Assembly (NCBI GenBank): GCA_023458215.1 | Contig: JAEXAJ010000043.1 | Span: 1 to 47,039 of the forward strand | DNA length: 47,039 nucleotides | Direction of reading: 5' to 3' | Origin: Bacteroidota bacterium | GTDB lineage: Bacteria > Bacteroidota > Bacteroidia > Bacteroidales > Bacteroidaceae | Part shown: piece after piece, positions 35,075 through 42,519 of the stretch | Numbering within the stretch: the stretch's first letter is position 1 | Layout: every line of letters starts with the position of its first letter | Notes under the pieces: model-generated | What the model was told of the DNA's origin: nothing | Database searches by the model: none | What the model saw: only the letters and a program-made list of their open reading frames with translations | Program-made: the position numbers and the translations under genes

Positions 35075-36445
35075 TTAGTTCCGATTGGTTTTACGTTTCT
35101 CTGTTTCAGCCTCCGCAATCGCTTTTTCCAACAGACGGATATTCTTTTTCGTCCTTCCGAAGGAGGTAATCGCAGCACGTTGGTGCAAATCACAAATGCT
35201 ATTGATCCAGACCTGCCCCTTATCGAAGACAACTATTATCAGTTCCCCCCAACTGCTCCCAAGGAAGCCGTGGCTTGTATGCCCCACGAAACAATCATCT
35301 CCGGCATGCTCGGAATACCAATCATGCTCCGCTCCCAACTTCTGTATCAAGTTGTAAAGTTCATCAATGGAGAGTCTCGTTTCCACCTTTCTGAAGAACA
35401 ATTTCCGGTATTGCGTATAGGCGAATAGAGCCCCCAACAGAAAGGGAACAACCACAATGCCGATGCAAAACAAGGGAGGATTGTAAAGAGGAGTACCCTG
35501 CAAGCAATTATACACCGTCATTCCGGAAATGACAAGGGGAAAGATGGAAAAGAACATCGTCAGTCCGTAATGGGTCGTCGCATTATCCACCGAGAGGTTC
35601 ATTCGCCCGGTACGAATGACGAAAGCAGCCAATTCCTGTTTCCGCTCCCTGCGAAACTGCATCCAGTAGCGGATAATCAGCCCTAGATACACGAAAAGCA
35701 CCACGAACGCCCAAAGGCATCCCCCGCTTTCCACATCGAGCTGATAGGTTTTCAAAGGATATTCCGTACCGCCGAAAGTCAAATCCAACGGAGTAATGAT
35801 ATAGCTGCCCGGACGTTTGGCCTTCATCTTATAAACAAAGCGGTATTTCTCCTGCCCGTTGCGGGTGGTGGAAGTGCCCGAAGAAGACAACTGTTCGATA
35901 TCGGGATGATAGAAAGTCGGCGTACGCGGGTCCGGCTTGCGGTTACAGGTCAGTATCAGCAGGAATTCCTGTCCGGACTTGGGGTTGGGTGGCTCTACGG
36001 TTAGTGTACACTCCACCCCTTCCGAGGATTCGGCGGGCAGCACACGGACCATTGCCGGTTCACAAGTATAAGTATTCCCGTCAATGACCGTCGTAATGAC
36101 CGGCAGCTTGAAAGTTCCCGGTTTCAGAAAGCGCACCGCATAATAGAAGCCTTGCAAGGACACTACCTCTGAACTTCCGTTTACCGTTTTCATCCTCGAC
36201 GAAGTCATTGCATGAGGCCCCGAAATCCGTTCCACCTCCTCCGCTTCCCACACAGGCGGGGTATGTTTCTCCATCTTCCGGTTGCTGAGGTAGCATACCT
36301 GCACTTCATTGCCGACATGGACTTGCTGAAACGCCGTATCTACTTCGCAAAAGAAAGAAACCGCCCCCACCCCTTGCGCAAAGACACCCGATATAGTAAA
36401 AAGATAAAGAAACAGGATACAGAAAATCTTACTCATAGTCAACAA
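35075..36445 (-). CDS. BatD-like protein fused to a cytoplasmic C-terminal domain
   Basis: The 456-residue protein has a signal peptide (MSKIFCILFLYLFTISGVFAQ; the Met at codon 4 is an alternative start). Ig-like repeats resemble BatD/oxygen-tolerance proteins (VHVGNEVQVCYLSNRK, then LTVEPPNPKSGQEFLLILTCNRKPD and a KMKAKRPGSYIITP block). At least three membrane helices follow at about 245-265, 295-315 and 325-345. The last ~100 residues (SIDELYNLIQKLGAEHDWYSEHAGDDCFVG, shown in parts, to ICDLHQRAAITSFGR) form a separate probably cytoplasmic domain I do not recognise. Bat proteins usually occur with VWA and MoxR genes, which are absent here. It is 16 bp downstream of the SUFU gene. The BatD-like call is moderate. 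Confidence 0.65.
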   Translation of the reverse strand: MLTMSKIFCILFLYLFTISGVFAQGVGAVSFFCEVDTAFQQVHVGNEVQVCYLSNRKMEKHTPPVWEAEEVERISGPHAMTSSRMKTVNGSSEVVSLQGFYYAVRFLKPGTFKLPVITTVIDGNTYTCEPAMVRVLPAESSEGVECTLTVEPPNPKSGQEFLLILTCNRKPDPRTPTFYHPDIEQLSSSGTSTTRNGQEKYRFVYKMKAKRPGSYIITPLDLTFGGTEYPLKTYQLDVESGGCLWAFVVLFVYLGLIIRYWMQFRRERKQELAAFVIRTGRMNLSVDNATTHYGLTMFFSIFPLVISGMTVYNCLQGTPLYNPPLFCIGIVVVPFLLGALFAYTQYRKLFFRKVETRLSIDELYNLIQKLGAEHDWYSEHAGDDCFVGHTSHGFLGSSWGELIIVVFDKGQVWINSICDLHQRAAITSFGRTKKNIRLLEKAIAEAETEKRKTNRN

Positions 36446-36461
36446 TCCACTTGTTCTTTAC

Positions 36462-37151
36462 TCATTCGGCACACACATTCGGGCGGTTAAGGTCGATTAC
36501 CGCACTGACGTCGTCCATCATCTCCAGTAATTCTTCGGCATTATGCTCTACCTTGAAGTTCATTTCTTCCTCATACAGCGGAAACATCTGGTAGAAGTTC
36601 ACTTCCTCGCCATTGGGCAACGGGCAGACGGCAGACTCTTCATCCTCGTTCTCCGGACTAATCAGCATCACGCCGGAAAGCTGTGTGTTCTCAGCAAAAG
36701 GGCCTCCATTGGGCACGGTATGCCCCCACCCCAGCCAAGAGTCCTCCTCTATCGGCAGGCGGGCAAGTATCTTCAACCAGCGCAGGGGCCAGTAATCTTT
36801 CTCGTCGTTTCCCTGTATATTCCAGTCGGCAGGCAGATAAACCAAGACTTCGGCGCGTTCCAGCTTATATTCTTTCAGTTCTCCGGGTACATTCATGCGA
36901 CGGGCACCCATGCCGCCGGTAACCAAGGTATAGTAGTTCCTTTCGGGCGTCGGCTCGATGATGTAGATATCGACATGGATGTCCGGCGAAGCTATTTCAT
37001 GGAAAACGGAATCAAAAGTTCCGAAATACTTTTCGATATGAGCTTCCAAAGCATTCATTTCTTCTTCTTCGTACATCCGGGGATTATAAACCTCGTTGCG
37101 ATTATCATTGTCTTCCCGGTCATCGAACTGCTGTTCCAGTGTTTCGTCCAT
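36462..37151 (-). CDS. Suppressor-of-fused (SUFU) domain protein
   Basis: The 229-residue acidic, soluble protein matches the bacterial SUFU-domain family. Family-like parts are HVDIYIIEPTPERNYYTLVTGGMGARRMNVP, RAEVLVYLPADW and WPLRWLKILARLP, a WLGWGHTVPNG turn, and FYQMFPLYEEEMNFK near the end. The first 30 residues are a disordered acidic tail. In bacteria, SUFU-family proteins are often immunity proteins of polymorphic toxin systems or stand-alone cytoplasmic proteins; the biochemical role is unclear. It lies 142 bp downstream of the MORN gene and 16 bp upstream of the BatD-like gene. No toxin gene is visible beside it. Confidence 0.8.
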   Translation of the reverse strand: MDETLEQQFDDREDNDNRNEVYNPRMYEEEEMNALEAHIEKYFGTFDSVFHEIASPDIHVDIYIIEPTPERNYYTLVTGGMGARRMNVPGELKEYKLERAEVLVYLPADWNIQGNDEKDYWPLRWLKILARLPIEEDSWLGWGHTVPNGGPFAENTQLSGVMLISPENEDEESAVCPLPNGEEVNFYQMFPLYEEEMNFKVEHNAEELLEMMDDVSAVIDLNRPNVCAE

Positions 37152-37269
37152 ATTTCCTGTTTTAAATGGTTTATACTGTGCTTTTTCCTTACGCTTCCGG
37201 ATGGAGGTTAAAGGTATGTTTCGCCTTCAATCTTGAGCAGATAAAGTTCAAGCAGATAGTTAGCACCTC

Positions 37270-37277
37270 CAAATGTA
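37270..37277 (-). promoter_or_regulatory. Possible internal -7 box before the SUFU gene
   Basis: On the minus strand this reads TACATTTG (TAnnTTTG) about 120 nt upstream of the SUFU start, in the only wide gap of the cluster. The -33 element is poor. Confidence 0.4.
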
Positions 37278-37293
37278 AGTTTTTTCAGCCTAA

Positions 37294-38394
37294 CTATTTC
37301 GTTTCTTCCCATTCTTTCTCCAATTTTCCGTCAATATCGTACAGTTTCCATCGGCCGATGCGACGACCATTGAGGCATTCTCCTACCTCACGCACACGAT
37401 CATTCTTTACATAACGCGACTCGAACGGCCCGCTTTGACGCCCGTTTGTATAGGTGGATATTTCCCAATAATCGTAGCGGTTGGTAGAGACGAGGCGGCG
37501 TTCTTTCCCGTGAAGACGTCCAAACTGATAGGTTGCTTCATAAATTAGCTCTCCGTTATCGGTGTTGTACTCGCGGTAAAGCCCGTCCTTACGGTCGCCT
37601 TTCGTGTAGAATTCCCGCTTGCGAGTGCCGGTATTAGGATCAAAGGAGACGTGCAGCCCCTCTTCCCTACCGTTTACATAAGTTTCTATGACTAAGGTAT
37701 CCCCACTTTCGGCTATCTCGGTCCAGCGACCGTCTTTCTGTCCGTTCTTGTAGTGGCCTAACACATGTGGCAGACCGAAAGTAAATACGGATGAATAGTC
37801 TCCGTCTTTCAGTCCGAGTTCATTGTAATGCTCGGTTTCGTAGAGCTCGTAGGTACCTTTCAGAAAGGTGAATTGCTTGCCCACTTGCTTGCCGTTCTTG
37901 TAAGTATGGTCTTTTCGGAGAGTTCCGTCAAAATCATAAGCCAGTTCCTTGCCGTCCTGTTTGCCGTTGCGATAGTTCACTTCGCGCTCTATCTTGCCGG
38001 TAGTGTAAAAGGTCCTATGTGCTCCGTCCAGTTTGGCTTCCTTGTAAGACTTCTCTTCTTTTACTTGTCCTTCATCGTTGTACATCTTGAACACGCCGTT
38101 CTTCCGACCGTCTTTGTAAACGCCTTCACACTTCAACTTGTTGTACTCGTGTTCTTCGTACTTGCCATTGTAAAAGCCATCTTTAAATTCGGCCTGGATA
38201 TAAGCAGAATGATATCCGTCAATAATCCGATGGTCACCATTCAGCGGTTTTTCGGTCTTCAGGTCACGGTACAAGATGCGTCCGTCGCCCACGTTGATGG
38301 CAGATACCTGCTCTATAGGGTATTCCTTCTGTGCTTGCATCACGGCAGGCAGCAGGCACAGAAAGGAAATCAATAAGAAATATTTCTTCGTCAT
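37294..38394 (-). CDS. Secreted MORN-repeat protein
   Basis: The 366-residue protein has a signal peptide (MTKKYFLLISFLCLLPAVMQAQ) and about eleven MORN-type repeats of 18-25 residues. Examples are YKDGRKNGVFKMYNDEG, YRNGKQDGKELAYDFDG, YKNGQKDGRWTEIAESG and LNGRRIGRWKLYDIDG. Repeats of this type form an extended beta-solenoid. They occur in secreted Bacteroidetes proteins and in YwqK-type antitoxin-like proteins. No catalytic domain is present. It is 14 bp downstream of the first gene of the cluster. A binding or scaffolding role in the periplasm is likely. Confidence 0.8.
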   Translation of the reverse strand: MTKKYFLLISFLCLLPAVMQAQKEYPIEQVSAINVGDGRILYRDLKTEKPLNGDHRIIDGYHSAYIQAEFKDGFYNGKYEEHEYNKLKCEGVYKDGRKNGVFKMYNDEGQVKEEKSYKEAKLDGAHRTFYTTGKIEREVNYRNGKQDGKELAYDFDGTLRKDHTYKNGKQVGKQFTFLKGTYELYETEHYNELGLKDGDYSSVFTFGLPHVLGHYKNGQKDGRWTEIAESGDTLVIETYVNGREEGLHVSFDPNTGTRKREFYTKGDRKDGLYREYNTDNGELIYEATYQFGRLHGKERRLVSTNRYDYWEISTYTNGRQSGPFESRYVKNDRVREVGECLNGRRIGRWKLYDIDGKLEKEWEETK

Positions 38395-38408
38395 GGTTTA
38401 TCAGTTCG

Positions 38409-38975
38409 TTAGTTGTCTTTCTCTTCCTTAATCATCTGTTTGACGAGATCAATATTTTCATCATAATCACTGCCGGCGAGCGTGATAACATCGGCGAGAC
38501 CGACGATATTGGAATCTGAGTCGTAAGTAGTGAGCAGGCAGTACATTTCGTGTCCGATAGGGTCTTCTTCTATATGGATCTGTACCGGTTCACTGCTTCC
38601 ACCGGGTAGTTCAGCCAAATATTCAAGATCCTTCTCCAGAAAGGCTTTCAGAATTCGCTGCGGGTCCGTCTCGTTGCGCTTGAATTTCTTCACACCCAGG
38701 TCTTTTATCTTTCCGCCGCTTTGTATATTGTATATGTCAAAGCTACTCATATAGGCAGCCAACAGGCATAATAGGGCAGCAATCACTCCCACCGTGCGTA
38801 TTAGCCAGCTTGCCATAGGAATAAAACCGGGAAAGATAACCACGATAACAGCCAATACTGCCAGTCCCAAGTAAAGTTTCGGCTTCACGTTATTCTTTCT
38901 TTTCTCAAACTTAGTTGGATTAAGAGCATAAAATTCGCCCATGTAACTCGGATAGTTCTTGTTCTTCTCTTCCAT
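38409..38975 (-). CDS. Membrane protein, unknown (first gene of the cluster)
   Basis: The 188-residue protein has a basic N-terminus (ALNPTKFEKRKNNVKPK), two adjacent membrane helices at about 32-75 (YLGLAVLAVIVVIFPGFIP; LIRTVGVIAALLCLLAAYM) and an acidic cytoplasmic C-terminal domain containing DPQRILKAFLEKDLEYLAELPGGSSEPVQIHIEEDP. I recognise no named family. It opens a run of eight minus-strand genes and faces a divergent 404-bp region. Confidence 0.6.
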   Translation of the reverse strand: MEEKNKNYPSYMGEFYALNPTKFEKRKNNVKPKLYLGLAVLAVIVVIFPGFIPMASWLIRTVGVIAALLCLLAAYMSSFDIYNIQSGGKIKDLGVKKFKRNETDPQRILKAFLEKDLEYLAELPGGSSEPVQIHIEEDPIGHEMYCLLTTYDSDSNIVGLADVITLAGSDYDENIDLVKQMIKEEKDN

Positions 38976-39035
38976 AATTATTACTTTAAATGATAATTAA
39001 TAATAGTCATATCGTATCTCTTTAATTGATATGAA

Positions 39036-39043
39036 CAAAAATA
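39036..39043 (-). promoter_or_regulatory. Putative -7 box of the eight-gene cluster
   Basis: On the minus strand this reads TATTTTTG, 60 nt upstream of the first gene. A CAA (minus TTG) lies 16 bp further out, closer than the usual spacing. The 404-bp divergent region also holds the inverted repeat at 39113-39139 and the plus-strand promoter at 39283-39311; nothing else is evident. Confidence 0.4.
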
Positions 39044-39112
39044 ATAAGTAACCCCTAAACAATGTAACGTACGAGGGGGATAAATAGAGGGAATAGAGCA
39101 AACAGTAAATCA

Positions 39113-39139
39113 CTGTAATACAGTACATTTATATTACAG
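39113..39139. promoter_or_regulatory. 8-bp inverted repeat in divergent promoter region
   Basis: CTGTAATA (39113-39120) and TATTACAG (39132-39139) are exact inverted repeats 11 bp apart, about two helical turns centre to centre. This is operator-like. It lies between the divergent eight-gene cluster and the GNAT gene. Confidence 0.45.
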
Positions 39140-39282
39140 AAGGATAGACACACAAGGGGACATTTATCTGACGCCGGATATTTGCACACTCGTTTTACAT
39201 ACAGAGTTGCTAAAAAAAGAAGAATGAAATGCTTCCTCTTTCTGCAAATCTTTTTGTTTCCTTATTTTCCTGTTCTTACAAG

Positions 39283-39311
39283 TTGATATACATATTAATT
39301 CACTATTTTTG
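39283..39311 (+). promoter_or_regulatory. Putative promoter of the GNAT-YoaP gene
   Basis: TTG (39283-39285) and TATTTTTG (39304-39311) are 18 bp apart, close to the Bacteroides consensus. The start would be near 39318. Confidence 0.5.
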
Positions 39312-39363
39312 CGTGCGAACAATGCCAGTCAAGAGACATGATTACAATCGCACAACTAAATAT

Positions 39364-39370
39364 AAAGGAG
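39364..39370 (+). promoter_or_regulatory. Strong Shine-Dalgarno that sets the GNAT start
   Basis: AAAGGAG lies 9 nt before the ATG at 39380. Such a strong site is uncommon in this window and favours 39380 over the upstream in-frame ATG at 39338. Confidence 0.7.
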
Positions 39371-39379
39371 AGTACACAT

Positions 39380-40129
39380 ATGGATGCTGATTTTATAAAC
39401 CTGACACCGGAAAACCTCGTCAACGAACACCTATGCTGCATTATCCGCAGCAAGAAGTTCCACCCGGGTATTGATGCCAAGCGCCAATGGCTTGCCGACC
39501 GGCTGAATGAAGGTCATGTCTTTAGAAAGCTGAATGCAAAGGCTACTGTTTTTATCGAATACGCTCCTCTTGAAACGGCTTGGGTTCCTATTGTCGGCGA
39601 CAACTACTATTATATATATTGCTTATGGGTTCTTGGCGGCGAGAAAGGAAAAGGCTATGGACGCATGCTGATGGAGTATTGCATAGCCGACGCCAAAGAG
39701 AAGGGCAAATCCGGCATTTGTATGCTCGGAGCAAAGAAACAGAAAGCATGGCTTTCGGACCAGTCTTTTGCGAAGAAGTTCGGCTTTGAGGTGGTAGATA
39801 CTACCGATAACGGATATGAACTGCTTGCGCTTTCTTTGGACGGGACAACGCCCAAGTTCACGCAGAACGCTAAGAGACAAGAGATTGATAACAAAGAACT
39901 GACGATTTATTATGATATGCAATGCCCCTATATCTATCAAAACATAGAGACAATAGAGCAGTATTGCAAAATGCATGACATCCGCCTATCTCTAATCGAA
40001 GTGGATACACTACAAAAAGCCAAAGACTTGCCTTGTGTCTTCAATAATCTAGGGATATTCTATAAAGGAAACTTTGAGACTGTTAACCTGTTGGATATTG
40101 CCGGTTTGAAGAGAATACTCAAAAAATAA
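39380..40129 (+). CDS. GNAT acetyltransferase fused to a YoaP-type thioredoxin-like domain
   Basis: The 249-residue protein has an N-terminal GNAT domain at about 1-160. Its acetyl-CoA pyrophosphate-binding loop is EKGKGYGRMLMEY, after the strand YYIYCLWVLGG. A C-terminal domain of about 65 residues (from ELTIYYDMQCPYIYQNIETIEQYC to LDIAGLKRIL) matches the YoaP family, with a thioredoxin-like fold and a single Cys in QCPY. Similar two-domain proteins are annotated as N-acetyltransferase YoaP; their substrate is unknown. Start chosen from the AAAGGAG site. It is transcribed alone and converges on the AraC gene 30 bp downstream. Confidence 0.8.
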   Translation: MDADFINLTPENLVNEHLCCIIRSKKFHPGIDAKRQWLADRLNEGHVFRKLNAKATVFIEYAPLETAWVPIVGDNYYYIYCLWVLGGEKGKGYGRMLMEYCIADAKEKGKSGICMLGAKKQKAWLSDQSFAKKFGFEVVDTTDNGYELLALSLDGTTPKFTQNAKRQEIDNKELTIYYDMQCPYIYQNIETIEQYCKMHDIRLSLIEVDTLQKAKDLPCVFNNLGIFYKGNFETVNLLDIAGLKRILKK

Positions 40130-40159
40130 AATGAATCGTACAAAATATCAAGGAGCTAA

Positions 40160-40981
40160 CTACGAACGGCTATATTCCGTCGGCGCCACACCTTTCTGTT
40201 TCTTAAACACCCGGTTGAAGTAAGGCACATTATTAAAACCCACCTGGTAACATATCTCCGAAACAGCCATCCTCTTTTCTTCCAATAACTGGCAAGCAAG
40301 CTCTATACGATACTCATTGAGGTAGTTGACAAACGTCTTCCCAGTAGCTTTCTTGAAGAAAACGCAAAAAGAAGCACGGTTCATGCCTACATGGCGTGCC
40401 ACATCATCGAGCGTAATCTCACGTCTGGCATTGCACACCACATAAATCTGTATCTGATTCAAACGGTCCTTCTCCTTATCTATCTTCCTATATTTACCGA
40501 TTATCGATTCACAATCAGCAGTGGCAATGATAGGAAGAAGTCTCATTATCAGCGCGACACGTTCGGCAGCATTCACGTAACGCATCTCATCAAGTATGGA
40601 AGCAACGAGAACTGACTTTTCACGGTCGAACTTCACCGCATCCCGCTTCACCTTCAACCGACCGATACACTCACTGAGTTCGGGAAAAACCGCTGAACAA
40701 TTATCCAGAAAGTCCGTACCAAACATCACGGCAGTATTGGCTATCCTCCCCTCGGAGTCCGTCACATGGTTGTCGAAATACCAGCAATGAGGAATATCAG
40801 GCGGCACCATCACCACCTCCCCACACTGAAAAGGCTCCGTACGGTCACCTATCAAGCGCATCCCCGAACCGACAATAATGTGACACACTTCCCAAGTGGA
40901 CTGACTATGAAGCCCTATCTGTTCCTCAGGAGCCAAATGGACACTATCAAATATAAAAGATTGCTTTTCCGGTTGCAACAT
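40160..40981 (-). CDS. AraC-family transcriptional regulator (cupin sensor)
   Basis: The 273-residue regulator has an N-terminal cupin-type sensor at about 1-150 (HSQSTWEVCHIIVGSG and GEVVMVPPDIPHCWYF with a conserved PHxW-like turn). A C-terminal AraC double helix-turn-helix follows at about 175-273 (LDDVARHVGMNRASFCVFFKKATGKTF, then VSEICYQVGFNNVPYFNRVFKKQKGVAPTEY). The likely role is activation in response to a small molecule or sugar. It is divergent from the acyltransferase gene across 231 bp that contain -7-like boxes on both strands and a terminator. It may regulate itself or its neighbour. Confidence 0.92.
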   Translation of the reverse strand: MLQPEKQSFIFDSVHLAPEEQIGLHSQSTWEVCHIIVGSGMRLIGDRTEPFQCGEVVMVPPDIPHCWYFDNHVTDSEGRIANTAVMFGTDFLDNCSAVFPELSECIGRLKVKRDAVKFDREKSVLVASILDEMRYVNAAERVALIMRLLPIIATADCESIIGKYRKIDKEKDRLNQIQIYVVCNARREITLDDVARHVGMNRASFCVFFKKATGKTFVNYLNEYRIELACQLLEEKRMAVSEICYQVGFNNVPYFNRVFKKQKGVAPTEYSRS

Positions 40982-41034
40982 TGCACTATAATTTATGTTT
41001 CACCCCTATTTTCTGCTCAGAAAGAGAGGATATG

Positions 41035-41042
41035 CAAATATA
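41035..41042 (-). promoter_or_regulatory. Putative -7 box for the AraC gene
   Basis: On the minus strand this reads TATATTTG, 53 nt upstream of the AraC start; the -33 element is weak. Confidence 0.4.
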
Positions 41043-41090
41043 AGACAATTCTAATAAACAATAGGATAAACAAGCTATCTCATTGCGGGA

Positions 41091-41098
41091 TAACTTTG
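41091..41098 (+). promoter_or_regulatory. Putative -7 box upstream of a terminated leader
   Basis: TAACTTTG fits TAnnTTTG. It directs transcription into a leader of about 75 nt that ends in the terminator at 41142-41181, before the acyltransferase gene. No -33 TTTG lies at the usual distance. Confidence 0.5.
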
Positions 41099-41141
41099 CC
41101 GACGAAATAAAACTGATAATATCAGATATCTGGATAACTCT

Positions 41142-41181
41142 GCCCTGCCAAGTTTGTGAAAATATAGCAGGGCTTTTTTTT
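41142..41181 (+). terminator. Intrinsic terminator in the acyltransferase leader
   Basis: GCCCTGC (41142-41148) pairs exactly with GCAGGGC (41167-41173), loop 18 nt, followed by eight T residues to 41181. No plus-strand gene lies upstream within this divergent region, so it ends either a small RNA or an attenuated leader. A second small hairpin (CTGAT/ATCAG) lies near 41112-41124. Confidence 0.85.
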
Positions 41182-41212
41182 GAAACGTAAATATAAATCA
41201 AATATCAATAGA

Positions 41213-42373
41213 ATGACAACAACAACTTACTTAGCATCCAAGCCCCGCTACGAAATACTGGACGGGCTTCGCGGCGTAGCTGCCATGATTGTGGTAGCTT
41301 TCCACTTACTCGAAACTTACTCGGCAGGACCTGTCTATCAGATACTGAACCACGGCTATCTGGCAGTGGATTTCTTCTTTGTCCTCTCCGGCTTTGTTAT
41401 TGGTTACGCTTACGACGACCGCTGGGACCGGATGACGACTTGGGATTTCTTCAAACGCCGCCTCGTGCGGCTGCACCCGATGGTGATTATGGGTACGCTG
41501 ATAGGAGCGGCATTATTCTACTTCGGCGATTGTTCCGCCTTCCCACTTATCATAGATACACCTTGGTGGAAAGTATTACTGATGACATTACTCGGTTGCC
41601 TGATGATTCCCGCCCTCATTCCATGGGATATCCGTGGTTGGTGGGAAATGAACTCACTGAACGGACCTACCTGGTCGCTGACATGGGAGTATTTCGCTAA
41701 TATCCTTTACGCCCTGTTCATCCGTCATTTCTCGAAGATGGCATTAAGTATTTTCGTTGCTCTCTCGGCTTGTCTCACTATAGACATTGCATTCAATATA
41801 GATACATTCGGACTATTAGCAGATAGAACTGACGCAGCATATACCCTTATCGGCGGTTGGTGTGTTAATTCAGAGCAACTGTACATCGGCCTCACCCGAC
41901 TACTGTATCCGTTCTTCATGGGTTTGCTGCTTTCACGCGTCAACAAGCTGATAAAGATAAAGAGAGGATTCTATTGGTGTTCATTGTTTGTGACAGTCAT
42001 CTTGGTAATGCCCCGCATCGGCGGTGAAACAGATATGTGGATGAACGGTGCATACGAAGCTTTGTGTGTTCTCATCTTATTCCCGTTAATCGTAGCCATG
42101 GGAGCAGGCAGCAGCGTAACCGGTAAACGTTCCGTAGCCTTCTGCAAGTTCTTCGGAGAAATCTCATATCCTCTTTACATCACACACTTCCCGCTGATAT
42201 ACATGCAGATAGCTTGGGCACGCAATCATCCGCAGGCACCCCTGAGCGCACACATTTTCTTGTCCGTAGCCATATTCTTCTTGTCTATCGGACTGGCATA
42301 CGCTTGCCTTAAATTATATGATGAGCCGGTACGTGAGTGGTTGAAACAACGCTTTCTGATGAAAAAGAAATAG
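41213..42373 (+). CDS. Acyltransferase family 3 membrane protein
   Basis: The 386-residue integral membrane O-acyltransferase belongs to the AT3 family, which acetylates surface sugars, lipopolysaccharide, peptidoglycan or antibiotics. The signature is at the N-terminus: YEILDGLRGVAAMIVVAFHLLE, with Arg and the catalytic His, then GYLAVDFFFVLSGFVIGYAY and FFKRRLVRLHPM. About ten membrane helices follow. The start at 41213 is preferred because upstream codons lie in the terminator T-run. Transcription may be limited by the terminator 31 bp before the start. The acceptor substrate cannot be inferred. Confidence 0.9.
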   Translation: MTTTTYLASKPRYEILDGLRGVAAMIVVAFHLLETYSAGPVYQILNHGYLAVDFFFVLSGFVIGYAYDDRWDRMTTWDFFKRRLVRLHPMVIMGTLIGAALFYFGDCSAFPLIIDTPWWKVLLMTLLGCLMIPALIPWDIRGWWEMNSLNGPTWSLTWEYFANILYALFIRHFSKMALSIFVALSACLTIDIAFNIDTFGLLADRTDAAYTLIGGWCVNSEQLYIGLTRLLYPFFMGLLLSRVNKLIKIKRGFYWCSLFVTVILVMPRIGGETDMWMNGAYEALCVLILFPLIVAMGAGSSVTGKRSVAFCKFFGEISYPLYITHFPLIYMQIAWARNHPQAPLSAHIFLSVAIFFLSIGLAYACLKLYDEPVREWLKQRFLMKKK

Positions 42374-42450
42374 AATCCCTTCACATTCCGATCTTCTCTT
42401 GATTCATTACTCAAGTTTCTGAAGTATTCACATCTTAGCAAGAAATTTGC

Positions 42451-42458
42451 TATATTTG
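42451..42458 (+). promoter_or_regulatory. Putative -7 box of the sigma-factor operon
   Basis: TATATTTG fits TAnnTTTG, 61 nt upstream of the sigma-factor ATG. No primary-sigma -33 element is seen, so it could be served by another sigma factor. Confidence 0.4.
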
Positions 42459-42479
42459 AAGATTCTCATTCGACCCAAA

Positions 42480-42512
42480 GCATCTCTACTACGTATCATA
42501 TAGTAGAGATGC
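42480..42512 (+). promoter_or_regulatory. 12-bp hairpin abutting the sigma-factor start codon
   Basis: GCATCTCTACTA (42480-42491) pairs exactly with TAGTAGAGATGC (42501-42512), loop CGTATCATA. It ends 7 nt before the ATG at 42520 and covers the ribosome-binding region. It has no T-run, so translation control is more likely than termination. Confidence 0.75.
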
Positions 42513-42519
42513 ACTAATT

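Noticed and set aside
36462..37151. SUFU gene as immunity gene of a local toxin
   Set aside because: No Rhs, LXG, nuclease or other toxin-like gene is present in the neighbouring 10 kb, so an immunity role cannot be claimed.
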